From Rahnella variigena (lineage in GTDB: Bacteria > Pseudomonadota > Gammaproteobacteria > Enterobacterales > Enterobacteriaceae), in the NCBI RefSeq assembly GCF_003610915.1, contig NZ_NSDJ01000001.1, forward strand, positions 62,001-126,000: a DNA stretch of 64,000 bases, given 5' to 3'. Numbering within the stretch: the stretch's first letter is position 1; each line of letters starts with the position of its first letter. The notes under the pieces were generated by a model. It ran no database searches. It was not told the DNA's origin and worked only from the letters and a program-made list of their open reading frames with translations. The position numbers were made by a program, and so were the translations under genes. Positions 52,546-63,248 of the stretch are shown here, in pieces.

Positions 52546-53385
52546 TCAATCTGGAAGATTTGTGCACAGACGTCGGTAATTCGCGGGCGTGAGCTGATAC
52601 GCACGGCGGAACCAGCGCCCGAGATGACTCTGATCGGCAAAACCTAAATCTGCTGCCACCGCTGCCGGCGTGCGCCCCAGCCCTAACCCTTCGCGGGCGC
52701 GGGTCAGTTTCAGCTGAATAAGATAAGCGTGAGGCGGCAATCCAAATTCGGCTTTAAACGCACGGCTGACCACAAAGCGGCTTTCGCCGGTCGCCGCCGC
52801 CAGTTGTTCGAGGCCAATGTCCTCGTGCAGATGGGCGTGCAGATATTCCCGCGCCTGATGCGCCACACGTGACCACGGCGCTTCGCCCTGCAAACGTGGC
52901 GGTTGCCAGGTGAGATGTCCGCCCAGTGCGCTGAGTAATCCGTCGAGCGCGGTCTGCCGCACAATGCGCAGTTCTTTGCCATGCAACGCCTGAAACGCCA
53001 GCGACGTCGCCTGCGCCAGCTGCGGATCCTGCGCTAAGGTATTTTCGAAACTCGGATCACCGGCAGACGACAGAGAATCACGCCGCGCCGCCAGTTCGCG
53101 GCTCAGCCATTGCGGATCGAGATACAGCATGTGGTAAGTAAAACCGCCGGGCTGCACGGCATCACCATCGTGGATTTCGCCCGGTTCGAGCATAAACACT
53201 TTACCCGGCAGGCTCTGGTGCTTCTGGCGCCGGCAGCTGAACTGCTGCAATCCGTATTGCGTAACGCCGACCAGATAGCTGTCGTGCCAGTGAGGATCGT
53301 AAGCATGGCCTTCGAAATGGGCGTGGATCGTCTCGATCCCGCTGTCTTTATCTTTCGATAAATCGACCCAGTTTGCAGACGCCAT
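52546..53385 (-). CDS. AraC-family transcriptional regulator
   Basis: 279 residues from the ATG at 53385 with GGGGG four to eight bases upstream; the open frame continues to 53442 without support. The N-terminal AraC-binding cupin (about 1-150) contains HWHDSYLVGVTQYG and LEPGEIHDGDA. The C-terminal HTH_18 domain contains GLEQLAAATGESRFVVSRAFKAEFG and GFADQSHLGRWFRRAYQLTPANYRR. The target is unknown; the adjacent DUF2000 gene is the natural candidate. Confidence 0.9.
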   Translation of the reverse strand: MASANWVDLSKDKDSGIETIHAHFEGHAYDPHWHDSYLVGVTQYGLQQFSCRRQKHQSLPGKVFMLEPGEIHDGDAVQPGGFTYHMLYLDPQWLSRELAARRDSLSSAGDPSFENTLAQDPQLAQATSLAFQALHGKELRIVRQTALDGLLSALGGHLTWQPPRLQGEAPWSRVAHQAREYLHAHLHEDIGLEQLAAATGESRFVVSRAFKAEFGLPPHAYLIQLKLTRAREGLGLGRTPAAVAADLGFADQSHLGRWFRRAYQLTPANYRRLCTNLPD

Positions 53386-53449
53386 AAATCCCCCGCTGAA
53401 TGAATTAACAACAGGGTAACAAATAGAAGGAGTGAATAACACTCGGGCG

Positions 53450-53624
53450 GCTCCCTCCCCTGCGAAGGGGAGGGCTGGGGTGGGGTATTAATTTCAAAAT
53501 CAAAAAGTTAAAGTGTATTTAAACAAGGTGTTAGCCTTTAAAACCCCCTCCCTGCCTCCCCCTTCGCAGGGGGAGGAGCTAAAAACCGTCTGCTTTCTCT
53601 CCTGCACTTGCAGGGGGAGGAGCT
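53450..53624. repeat. G/C-rich inverted repeat cluster downstream of malM
   Basis: Left arm 53450-53486 and right arm 53544-53580 are imperfect inverted copies with an AT-rich centre. Each contains a perfect 8-bp hairpin with a four-base loop (53454-53473 CCTCCCCT/AGGGGAGG; 53556-53575 CTCCCCCT/AGGGGGAG). A third partial copy lies at 53597-53624, and GGGAGGCGCT at 53650 may be another remnant. The unit looks like a non-coding mobile repeat (MITE-like) and could stabilise or end the malM message. Confidence 0.7.
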
Positions 53625-53667
53625 GAAAAAACTGCCAGCTTTTTCCCGTGGGAGGCGCTAAGAAAAC

Positions 53668-54564
53668 TTAGTGTTTCACGCTTTCAATAAAGGTTTTACG
53701 GGCGGTTTTAGAACCCAGACGTTCGGCTTCGTCCAGCAGTTTCAGGGCTTTATCGACGTCCCCTGCTTTCACCGCTTTCTTAATCGCGTCGTTGAAATAG
53801 GTTTCGGAATCGCTGAGCATTGGCTCAGACGGTTTGGCCGGGGCTGCCGCAGGCGCAGGTGCCTGGGTGCTGCCGACAACCACTGGCGCGGCAGCAGCCG
53901 GTGCGGATGACGGGAGGAACTGACCAATCATCACGTTACCGGTTTTCTGCTCGGCGGTGACTTTCAGGCTCAGCGTGCCGGTCGGAGTATGACGGGCTAT
54001 CGGATCCGGGATATCTGGTACCGCGTTACCCACGCCCGCGGCAAAGGCTTTGGCCGGGTTCACCATCTGCGTCGTTTCAGCCAGATCCTGACGGGTGGTG
54101 TACACCAGCAGATAAATTTGTTTCTGACCCAGCGCTGGCGTCAGTTTCAGTGTGCCTTCCAGACGGTCGCTGGAGACGATCCCCGGTTTCTGATACGGGA
54201 AATAGCTGGAAGGATAAAAGGCTGCCGGACGCATCTGCTCATCCAGCACCAGAACATTTGGCGCATACACGGTTTTACCGGTCGCGATACTGGTCAGCGT
54301 AATTTCAAGTGAACCCCGGTCGGCAGGCAATGCGAATGCCCCGACGGCGCCCTGAATTTGACCCTGATTAATCTGTGCGCTGGACGTTCCGAGCGTCACA
54401 TCCTGCGTCACTGGCGGGACCAGCGGCGTCCATGAAAGGTTGCGTAAGGTCTGGCTGGAAATCGCGGGTGCGGTATTCGCATCATTCTGCGCCGCATTCA
54501 CGACCGCAGGTGCAGCAGCCAGCAGGCTCAGCGACAGACACAGTGACAGCAGATTCTTTTTCAT
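53668..54564 (-). CDS. malM: maltose operon periplasmic protein MalM
   Basis: 298 residues from the ATG at 54564 with AAGGAA upstream. The signal peptide ends near VVNA-AQNDANT. The MalM domain follows, with GAFALPADRGSLEITLTSI and LVLDEQMRPAAFYPSSYFPYQ. A Pro/Ala-rich linker lies at about residues 215-245, then a short C-terminal domain. It is the last gene of malK-lamB-malM. Its exact role is unknown; it is periplasmic and maltose-induced in E. coli. Confidence 0.94.
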   Translation of the reverse strand: MKKNLLSLCLSLSLLAAAPAVVNAAQNDANTAPAISSQTLRNLSWTPLVPPVTQDVTLGTSSAQINQGQIQGAVGAFALPADRGSLEITLTSIATGKTVYAPNVLVLDEQMRPAAFYPSSYFPYQKPGIVSSDRLEGTLKLTPALGQKQIYLLVYTTRQDLAETTQMVNPAKAFAAGVGNAVPDIPDPIARHTPTGTLSLKVTAEQKTGNVMIGQFLPSSAPAAAAPVVVGSTQAPAPAAAPAKPSEPMLSDSETYFNDAIKKAVKAGDVDKALKLLDEAERLGSKTARKTFIESVKH

Positions 54565-54667
54565 TATTGTTTCCTTTGAAATCACCATGAAGGCTGGCGG
54601 TCATCAGCGATAATCCGCCAGCCAGCACATCTTCTTTACTGCTTTTACTTTTAAAAACTGGCACAGG

Positions 54668-54788
54668 CCTCGAAGTCATTTGAGTTGCAGGAAGGCGGCA
54701 ACTGAACTCATCCCCGGGAGCATACACAAGTATGTGACCGGGGTGAGTGAGGGCAGCTAACGCATCTGCGGCTCAAAGGACGAAGAGG
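54668..54788. repeat. ERIC (intergenic repeat unit) between lamB and malM
   Basis: 121 bases with terminal inverted repeats (CCTCGAAGTCATTTGAGTTG at the left, GGCTCAAAGGACGAAGAGG at the right). The core CCCCGGGAGCATACACAAG then TATGTGACCGGGGTGAG corresponds to the ERIC primer regions. It ends one base before the complement of the lamB stop codon and is transcribed within the mal message. Confidence 0.85.
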
Positions 54789-54789
54789 A

Positions 54790-57224
<2,435 letters not shown>

Positions 57225-57322
57225 CCTGAACTCCTGTACTTGCTGCCAGCGAGAAAACTCAATGCAACGAAGAGTGAAGGAATAGCCGCTAAGCGTAATC
57301 ATCCGTAACAAAGTTTTTCATG

Positions 57323-57501
57323 GGGGAGGAGCAGGGAGGATGACGGATTCGCGCAACCGGATGAAAGTTCACAGCAAAAATCAAATTCGTGATCTGAATG
57401 GCAAAAAACGACGCATATTTTTGAGTGATGAACCACATAACGCCAGAGAGTGTCGGCGGGATCACATTCTGAGAGGCGGGGGCGTAGAGGGGGGGATGAT
57501 G
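57323..57501. promoter_or_regulatory. malK-malE divergent control region with MalT-type boxes
   Basis: Sequences matching the MalT box GGGGA(T/G)GAGG occur at 57323-57332 (GGGGAGGAGC), 57334-57343 (GGGAGGATGA) and 57492-57501 (GGGGATGATG), two near malK and one near malE. This resembles the E. coli malEp/malKp nucleoprotein region, where MalT and CRP act together. The whole 57225-57602 gap has no gene. Confidence 0.75.
57451..57466. promoter_or_regulatory. candidate CRP site in the malK-malE region
   Basis: TGTCG-N6-TCACA, one core mismatch to the CRP consensus, placed between the malK-side and malE-side MalT boxes as in the E. coli regulatory region. Confidence 0.55.
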
Positions 57502-57602
57502 AAGCGTTGTCGGGTTGAATCCACACTGGCGTCGTACCCTGTCTTTTCCCGTCTCAGACGACAGAAAACCGACTCTTCACAGGAAATAAAAAGGATTGGA
57601 TT

Positions 57603-58802
57603 ATGACTCTCAGCATTAAAAAGATTGTTAAACAAACACTGGCACTCTCAGCGCTGGCTACGCTGGTGCTGTCATCTTCCGCATTTGCCAAAATAGAAGA
57701 AGGAAAGCTGGTCATCTGGATCAACGGTGACAAAGGCTATAACGGCCTGGCGGAAGTCGGTAAGAAGTTTGAGAAAGACACCGGCATTAAAGTCACGGTA
57801 GAACATCCGGACAAGCTGGAAGAAAAATATCCGCAAGTGGCGGCCACCGGCGACGGCCCTGACATTATCTTCTGGGCGCACGACCGTTTCGGCGGTTACG
57901 CACAGTCTGGTCTGCTGGCTGAAATCAGCCCGGATAAAGCCTTCAAAGACAAATTGTTCCCGTTCACCTGGGATGCAGTGACCTTCAACGGCAAGCTGAT
58001 CGGCTATCCGGTCGCGGTTGAAGCGCTGTCACTGATTTACAACAAAGACATCATTAAAGAAGCGCCAAAAACCTGGGAAGAAATCCCGGCACTGGACAAA
58101 GAGCTGCGCGCCAAAGGCAAGAGCGCCATCATGTGGAACTTGCAGGAACCGTACTTCACCTGGCCAATCATCGCCGCTGACGGCGGTTATGCGTTCAAGT
58201 ATGAAAACGGCAAATACAACATCAAAGACACGGGTGTGAATAACGCAGGTTCTCAGGCTGGCCTGCAATTCATCATCGATCTGGTGAAAAACAAACACAT
58301 CAACGCCGATACCGATTATTCCATCGCCGAAGCCGCCTTCAACAAAGGCCAGACCGCGATGACTATCGACGGTCCGTGGGCCTGGTCAAACCTCGACAAG
58401 AGCAAAATCAATTACGGCGTGACGCTGCTGCCAAGCTTCCACGGCAAACCGTCTAAACCGTTCGTCGGCGTGCTGACTGCCGGTATCAACGCCGCCAGCC
58501 CGAATAAAGAACTGGCGAAAGAGTTCCTGGAAAACTATCTGATCACCGACGAAGGTCTGGCGGTGGTGAACAAAGATAAACCGCTGGGCGCTGTGGCACT
58601 GAATACGTATCAGGAACAACTGGAGAAAGATCCGCGCATCGCCGCCACCATGGCTAACTCCAAAAACGGCGAAATCATGCCTAACATCCCGCAGATGAGC
58701 GCCTTCTGGTATGCAGAACGCAGCGCCATCATCAATGCGGTGAATGGCCGCCAGACTGTTCCGCAAGCACTGAAAGACGTAGAAACACGCATTACCAAGT
58801 AA
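57603..58802 (+). CDS. malE: maltose/maltodextrin-binding periplasmic protein MalE
   Basis: 399 residues (E. coli 396). The signal peptide ends at [14 protein letters not shown], and the mature start [20 protein letters not shown] is nearly that of E. coli MBP. The conserved maltose pocket segments include [34 protein letters not shown] and [13 protein letters not shown]. It delivers maltodextrins to MalFGK2. AAAAGGATTGG precedes the ATG. Confidence 0.98.
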   Translation: MTLSIKKIVKQTLALSALATLVLSSSAFAKIEEGKLVIWINGDKGYNGLAEVGKKFEKDTGIKVTVEHPDKLEEKYPQVAATGDGPDIIFWAHDRFGGYAQSGLLAEISPDKAFKDKLFPFTWDAVTFNGKLIGYPVAVEALSLIYNKDIIKEAPKTWEEIPALDKELRAKGKSAIMWNLQEPYFTWPIIAADGGYAFKYENGKYNIKDTGVNNAGSQAGLQFIIDLVKNKHINADTDYSIAEAAFNKGQTAMTIDGPWAWSNLDKSKINYGVTLLPSFHGKPSKPFVGVLTAGINAASPNKELAKEFLENYLITDEGLAVVNKDKPLGAVALNTYQEQLEKDPRIAATMANSKNGEIMPNIPQMSAFWYAERSAIINAVNGRQTVPQALKDVETRITK

Positions 58803-58825
58803 TGCCGAAGCATTAGCTCAATGAA

Positions 58826-58853
58826 CGGTACGGGACTCACGGGTTCCGTACCG
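58826..58853 (+). other. hairpin between malE and malF
   Basis: CGGTACGG/CCGTACCG perfect 8-bp stem with a 12-base loop, no T-run. In E. coli this gap contains REP sequences that stabilise the malE message; this hairpin may play the same part. Confidence 0.55.
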
Positions 58854-58873
58854 CCACCACAAGGATTGTCCTT

Positions 58874-60433
58874 ATGCCAAGAGCCAAAAAACGGCCGTTC
58901 AGCAATGCGTTCAAATGGCTGGTCATCGCCCTGCTCGCCTGCTTTACCGGTTATCTGATCGTGCTGATGTATGCGCAGGGCGAAACCCTTTTTGCCGTTC
59001 TGACCCTGATTCTTTCCAGCGTCGGTTTATACATTTACGGCAACCGCCGCGCCTATTCGTGGCGCTATGTCTATCCTGGCCTCGCCGGGATGTCGTTATT
59101 TGTGCTGTTCCCGCTGGTCTGCACCATCGCGATTGCCTTTACGAATTACAGCAGCACTAACCAGCTGACGTTTGAACGTGCGCAGTCGGTGCTGATGGAC
59201 CGTCAATTTCAGGGCGGAAAAGCGCTGAATTTTGCGCTCTTCCCTGCTGGTGAAAAGTCTGCAGGTGATAAATGGCAGCTGGCACTGACGTCAGCGGATA
59301 ACAGTGAAACGCTGGTTTCGCCACCTTTTGCCTTTAACGCTTCCGCGCCACAAACGCTGGAGATGCTCCCGCAGACCGCCCCTTCGACGGAAAAAGCCGG
59401 TCTGCGCGTGGTGACACAAAACCGTGCAGCGCTGGGTCAGCTCTCGGCGAAATTACCCGACGGCGAAACGCTGCGCATGAGTTCACTGCGCCAGTTCTCC
59501 GGCACCCAACCGCTGTACAAACTGGGCGACGATGAAAAGCAGCTGACTAACGTTGAAACCGGCACAATCTACCGCCCGAACACAAAAACCGGCTTCTATC
59601 AGGCAGTGAACGCTCAGGGCGAATGGCAGGCCGAACAACTCAGCCCGGGCTTTACCGTCGGCATCGGCTGGGGCAATTTCCTGCGCGTATTGCATGATGA
59701 AGGGATCCAGAAACCCTTCCTGTCGATTTTCGTCTGGACCGTTGTTTTTGCCCTGCTGACCGTGATCCTGACCGTCGCCGTCGGCATGGTGCTGGCCTGC
59801 GTCGTGCAGTGGGAAGAGCTGAAAGGCAAAGCCGCTTACCGCATCCTGCTGATCCTGCCTTATGCGGTGCCGGCCTTTATTTCGATTCTGATTTTCAAGG
59901 GGTTATTCAACCAGAGTTTCGGTGAAATCAACCTGATGCTCAGCGCGTTGTTCGGCATTAAACCGGCATGGTTCAGCGATCCGTGGACCGCCAAAAGCAT
60001 GATCATTATCGTCAACACCTGGCTCGGTTATCCGTACATGATGATCTTGTGTATGGGCCTGCTGAAAGCCATTCCTGACGATCTTTATGAAGCTTCGGCA
60101 ATGGACGGTGCCACGCCGATGCAGAATTTCTTCCGCATCACGCTGCCTTTGCTCATTAAACCGCTGACGCCGCTGATGATCGCCAGCTTTGCCTTTAACT
60201 TTAATAACTTCGTGCTGATCCAGTTACTGACCAACGGCGGGCCGGACATGCTCGGCACCACCACGCCAGCGGGTCATACCGATTTGCTGGTCAGCTACAC
60301 CTACCGCATCGCCTTCGAAGGCGGCGGCGGGCAGGACTTCGGACTGGCGGCGGCGATTGCCACGCTGATCTTCCTGCTGGTCGGTGCGCTGGCTGTCGTG
60401 AACCTGAAAGCCTCACGCATGAAATTCGACTAA
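58874..60433 (+). CDS. malF: maltose ABC transporter permease MalF
   Basis: 519 residues (E. coli 514). Two N-terminal helices are followed by the large periplasmic P2 domain (about residues 95-275) that docks MalE, then six more helices. The EAA loop is [35 protein letters not shown] and [17 protein letters not shown] are family typical. The ATG follows AAGGATTGTCC. Confidence 0.96.
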   Translation: MPRAKKRPFSNAFKWLVIALLACFTGYLIVLMYAQGETLFAVLTLILSSVGLYIYGNRRAYSWRYVYPGLAGMSLFVLFPLVCTIAIAFTNYSSTNQLTFERAQSVLMDRQFQGGKALNFALFPAGEKSAGDKWQLALTSADNSETLVSPPFAFNASAPQTLEMLPQTAPSTEKAGLRVVTQNRAALGQLSAKLPDGETLRMSSLRQFSGTQPLYKLGDDEKQLTNVETGTIYRPNTKTGFYQAVNAQGEWQAEQLSPGFTVGIGWGNFLRVLHDEGIQKPFLSIFVWTVVFALLTVILTVAVGMVLACVVQWEELKGKAAYRILLILPYAVPAFISILIFKGLFNQSFGEINLMLSALFGIKPAWFSDPWTAKSMIIIVNTWLGYPYMMILCMGLLKAIPDDLYEASAMDGATPMQNFFRITLPLLIKPLTPLMIASFAFNFNNFVLIQLLTNGGPDMLGTTTPAGHTDLLVSYTYRIAFEGGGGQDFGLAAAIATLIFLLVGALAVVNLKASRMKFD

Positions 60434-60446
60434 GGAGAAACAGACA

Positions 60447-61337
60447 ATGCCCATGGTTAAACCTAAGTCGCAGAAAGTCAGATTGCTGGTCACGCACCTT
60501 TTACTGCTGTGTTTTCTGGCGCTGATCCTGTTCCCGCTGCTGATGGTATTCGCCATCTCGCTGCGTCCGGGTAACTTTGCTACCGGCAGCCTGATCCCGG
60601 ATCAGGTCTCGTGGGATCACTGGAAACTGGCGCTCGGCATCGCGGTCACCAACAGCGACGGCAGCATCACGCCGCCGCCATTCCCGGTGATGTTGTGGTT
60701 ATGGAACTCGATCAAGATCGCCGGGATCACCGCGGTCGGCATCGTCGCCCTTTCCACCACCTGCGCCTACGCGTTTGCCCGCATGAAATTCCGCGGTAAA
60801 AGTTCGCTGCTCAAAGGGATGCTGATCTTCCAGATGTTCCCGGCGGTGCTGTCGCTGGTGGCGTTATACGCCCTGTTCGACCGCCTCGGCATGTACGTGC
60901 CGTTCCTTGGCCTGAACACTCACGGCGGCGTGATCTTCGCCTATATGGGCGGCATCGCCCTGCACGTCTGGACCATCAAAGGCTATTTCGAAACCATCGA
61001 CGGCTCGCTGGAAGAAGCCGCCGCACTGGATGGTGCCACCCCGTGGCAGGCTTTCCGTCTGGTGCTGCTGCCGCTGTCGGTACCGATTCTGGCCGTCGTG
61101 TTCATTCTGTCGTTCATCGCAGCCATCACCGAAGTGCCGGTGGCATCTTTACTGCTGCGTGACGTGAACAGCTACACCCTGGCGGTCGGTATGCAGCAAT
61201 ATCTGAACCCGCAAAACTACCTGTGGGGCGATTTCGCGGCAGCGGCCATATTGTCCGCCATCCCGATTACGGCAGTATTCCTGATCGCCCAACGCTGGCT
61301 GGTCGGCGGCTTAACGGCAGGCGGTGTGAAAGGTTAA
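60447..61337 (+). CDS. malG: maltose ABC transporter permease MalG
   Basis: 296 residues, the E. coli length, six helices. The EAA loop is [22 protein letters not shown], and the C-terminus [10 protein letters not shown] carries the conserved tail that reaches into the MalE-binding site. It begins 13 bases after malF and ends the malEFG operon at the terminator at 61387. Confidence 0.97.
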   Translation: MPMVKPKSQKVRLLVTHLLLLCFLALILFPLLMVFAISLRPGNFATGSLIPDQVSWDHWKLALGIAVTNSDGSITPPPFPVMLWLWNSIKIAGITAVGIVALSTTCAYAFARMKFRGKSSLLKGMLIFQMFPAVLSLVALYALFDRLGMYVPFLGLNTHGGVIFAYMGGIALHVWTIKGYFETIDGSLEEAAALDGATPWQAFRLVLLPLSVPILAVVFILSFIAAITEVPVASLLLRDVNSYTLAVGMQQYLNPQNYLWGDFAAAAILSAIPITAVFLIAQRWLVGGLTAGGVKG

Positions 61338-61386
61338 ATGTAAGGCTAATGCGCTTTGTAGTACTTGATCAATTACCTGTGTCTTG

Positions 61387-61412
61387 GGCGGCTGAATAAG
61401 CCGCCTTTTTTT
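61387..61412 (+). terminator. terminator of malEFG
   Basis: GGCGGCT/AGCCGCC perfect stem with a five-base loop and seven T residues. Confidence 0.92.
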
Positions 61413-61441
61413 GTGTAATGGAATACGTAAAAGTGACGATT

Positions 61442-61494
61442 AATGATCTTTATATGAATCATAATGAGCTATTATGATTCATATAAAGATCATT
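61442..61494. promoter_or_regulatory. perfect 53-bp palindrome, putative hipBA operator
   Basis: Arms 61442-61465 and 61471-61494 are exact reverse complements (24 bp each) around GAGCT. Each arm carries a 9-base dyad (ATGAATCAT at 61454-61462; ATGATTCAT at 61474-61482) whose centres are 20 bases apart, and a GATC Dam site (61445-61448, 61488-61491). It ends five bases before the TTGACA of the hipBA promoter. Autoregulation by HipB is the likely role. Confidence 0.75.
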
Positions 61495-61498
61495 TTAA

Positions 61499-61527
61499 TT
61501 GACAGATTTAAGTCACGAGCCTAGCAT
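61499..61527 (+). promoter_or_regulatory. sigma70 promoter of hipBA
   Basis: Perfect -35 TTGACA (61499-61504), 17-base spacer and -10 TAGCAT (61522-61527). Transcription would begin near 61534, about 53 bases before the hipB start. Confidence 0.7.
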
Positions 61528-61586
61528 TTCACTGGATGAAATGTAGCCAAATTTTCGATGAATTTCATAATGAGCATAGACATACG

Positions 61587-61925
61587 ATGGCGAATCCAAG
61601 AGTGCGTACCTATTCCCGATACACCCGTAAAGCAGCATCATTGCTCAGCGGATTAATTCGAACTGCACGTCTGGAGAATAAACTGACCGTTCAGGAAGTG
61701 GCAGAACGCGCCGGCGTTTCCAGAGGGTTAGTGCAGCGCATTGAGAAAGGCGATCTCAAATGTGAAATAGGGGCAGTCTTTGAAGTGGCTGTTATTGTCG
61801 GCGTCAGATTATTCGATGCGGACGAAAATTCAGTTTCGCGCCATCTCAGACAAACAGAAGACAAACTGGCACTGATGCCGAAATCGGTTCGTAAAGCACA
61901 TAAGGAAATAGACGATGACTTCTAA
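61587..61925 (+). CDS. XRE-family antitoxin/repressor, HipB-like
   Basis: 112 residues from the ATG at 61587; the frame is open to 61536, so a longer start is possible, and neither start has a strong ribosome site. The helix-turn-helix lies at about residues 30-75, with LTVQEVAERAGVSRGLVQRIEKGD. It is basic at the N-terminus and its tail overlaps the hipA start by 11 bases. It probably represses its own operon and neutralises the kinase. It is an XRE protein paired with HipA, not a close orthologue of E. coli HipB. Confidence 0.85.
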   Translation: MANPRVRTYSRYTRKAASLLSGLIRTARLENKLTVQEVAERAGVSRGLVQRIEKGDLKCEIGAVFEVAVIVGVRLFDADENSVSRHLRQTEDKLALMPKSVRKAHKEIDDDF

Positions 61926-63180
61926 GCGTAAGGACACTGAGGCTTTTGTCTGGATTTGGCTTCCGGAAGAAACACGCCCCATTGTTGCGGGAAAAATAGT
62001 GTCTGACGGCAAAGATATCGAATTTAATTACGGTAAAAGCTATCTCGAACGTCGCAATGACAAGCGGGCTGCCATTTCGATTTACGAACCTGAATTGCCT
62101 TTACAGCCGGGGCTGTTGCCCGTAAAGAAGGGGCTCAATTTCTACGGATGCCTGCGCGACGCCGCACCAGACGCCTGGGGGCGTCGGGTAATCATTAACA
62201 GAAAGCTAGGGCAGAAAGGCGCATCGACAGATACCGCAATGTTAGATGAACTGACGTATTTACTGGAGTCTGGCTCAGACCGCATCGGCGCTTTGGATTT
62301 CCAGCGATCAGCGACGGAATACGTTTCACGTTCAGCCAGTAATGTCAGTCTGGAAGAACTGCTTCAATCGGCAGAACGCGTTGAAAAAGGGATCGCGCTC
62401 ACCCCTGAACTCGATCAGGCACTTTTTCGTGGCAGCTCGATCGGCGGAGCACGACCTAAGGCATTGATAGAGGATCAGGGTTGTAAGTATGTGGCAAAAT
62501 TTTCCTCAACCACCGATCTCTACAGCGTGGTAAAAGCAGAATTTATCGCGATGCGACTTGCGTCCCTCGCCGGGCTCAGCGTCGCCCCCGTCAAAATGGC
62601 TCGTGCCGCGAATAAAGACGTATTGCTTATTCAACGCTTTGACCGGCTGAAAAAAGAAAATGGCTGGTCCAGGAAATGCATGATATCTGCCCTGACTTTA
62701 TTTGGTCTTGATGACATGATGGCGCGCTATGCCAGTTACGAAGAATTTGCAGGTATCATCAGGCATCGTTTCTCTGAACCCAAAAAAAGCACTAAAGAAT
62801 TGTTTTCACGACTCGTTTTTAACATTCTTTGTGGCAATACCGATGATCATGCCCGGAACCATGCGGCATTCTGGGATGGCAAAACATTAAGCCTGACACC
62901 GGCTTACGATATTTGCCCGCAAGGAAGAGCCGGTAATGAAGCCTCTCAGGCGATGTTGATTTCAGGAGATAATAATCTCAGTCGTCTCAAAACCTGCCTG
63001 AGTGCCGCTCATTCATTCTTACTGGCGGAAAACGAAGCCCGGGACATTTTTGAGCATCAGATCAGTGTGATAGAAGATAACTGGACCTCAGTATGTGATG
63101 AGGCTGAGCTTAACGAGGTTGACCGCAATCTTCTTTGGGGTAGACAATTTCTGAATCCGTTCTCACTCGAACAGGAATAA
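61915..63180 (+). CDS. HipA-family serine/threonine kinase toxin
   Basis: 421 residues (E. coli HipA 440). The N-terminal HipA_N region is followed by the kinase fold. The nucleotide loop is GSSIGGARPKA (173-183), the catalytic D-x4-N is Asp310/Asn315 in GNTDDHARNH, and the metal-binding YDICP has Asp332, at positions equivalent to E. coli HipA Asp309, Asn314 and Asp332. All look intact. E. coli HipA phosphorylates GltX and causes growth arrest; the target here is unknown. AAGGAA precedes the overlapping ATG. Confidence 0.92.
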   Translation: MTSKRKDTEAFVWIWLPEETRPIVAGKIVSDGKDIEFNYGKSYLERRNDKRAAISIYEPELPLQPGLLPVKKGLNFYGCLRDAAPDAWGRRVIINRKLGQKGASTDTAMLDELTYLLESGSDRIGALDFQRSATEYVSRSASNVSLEELLQSAERVEKGIALTPELDQALFRGSSIGGARPKALIEDQGCKYVAKFSSTTDLYSVVKAEFIAMRLASLAGLSVAPVKMARAANKDVLLIQRFDRLKKENGWSRKCMISALTLFGLDDMMARYASYEEFAGIIRHRFSEPKKSTKELFSRLVFNILCGNTDDHARNHAAFWDGKTLSLTPAYDICPQGRAGNEASQAMLISGDNNLSRLKTCLSAAHSFLLAENEARDIFEHQISVIEDNWTSVCDEAELNEVDRNLLWGRQFLNPFSLEQE

Positions 63181-63195
63181 TGCAGCTTTTTGAAC

Positions 63196-63231
63196 AAAGG
63201 GAGCACTCCCTCACGGCAGCACTCCCTTTTT
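63196..63231. terminator. terminator between hipA and malQ
   Basis: AAAGGGAG/CTCCCTTT stem around an 18-base loop, followed by T residues; A/T flanks allow use from both strands. Confidence 0.7.
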
Positions 63232-63248
63232 CACTTCTTTTTTAAACC

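Noticed and set aside
53450..53624. G/C-rich repeats as a CRISPR array
   Set aside because: The repeats are inverted rather than direct, vary in spacing and no cas gene is nearby.
61338..63248. hipBA region as part of a prophage or integrative element
   Set aside because: No integrase, attachment-site repeat, tRNA junction or phage gene is seen; only the two-gene module is present.
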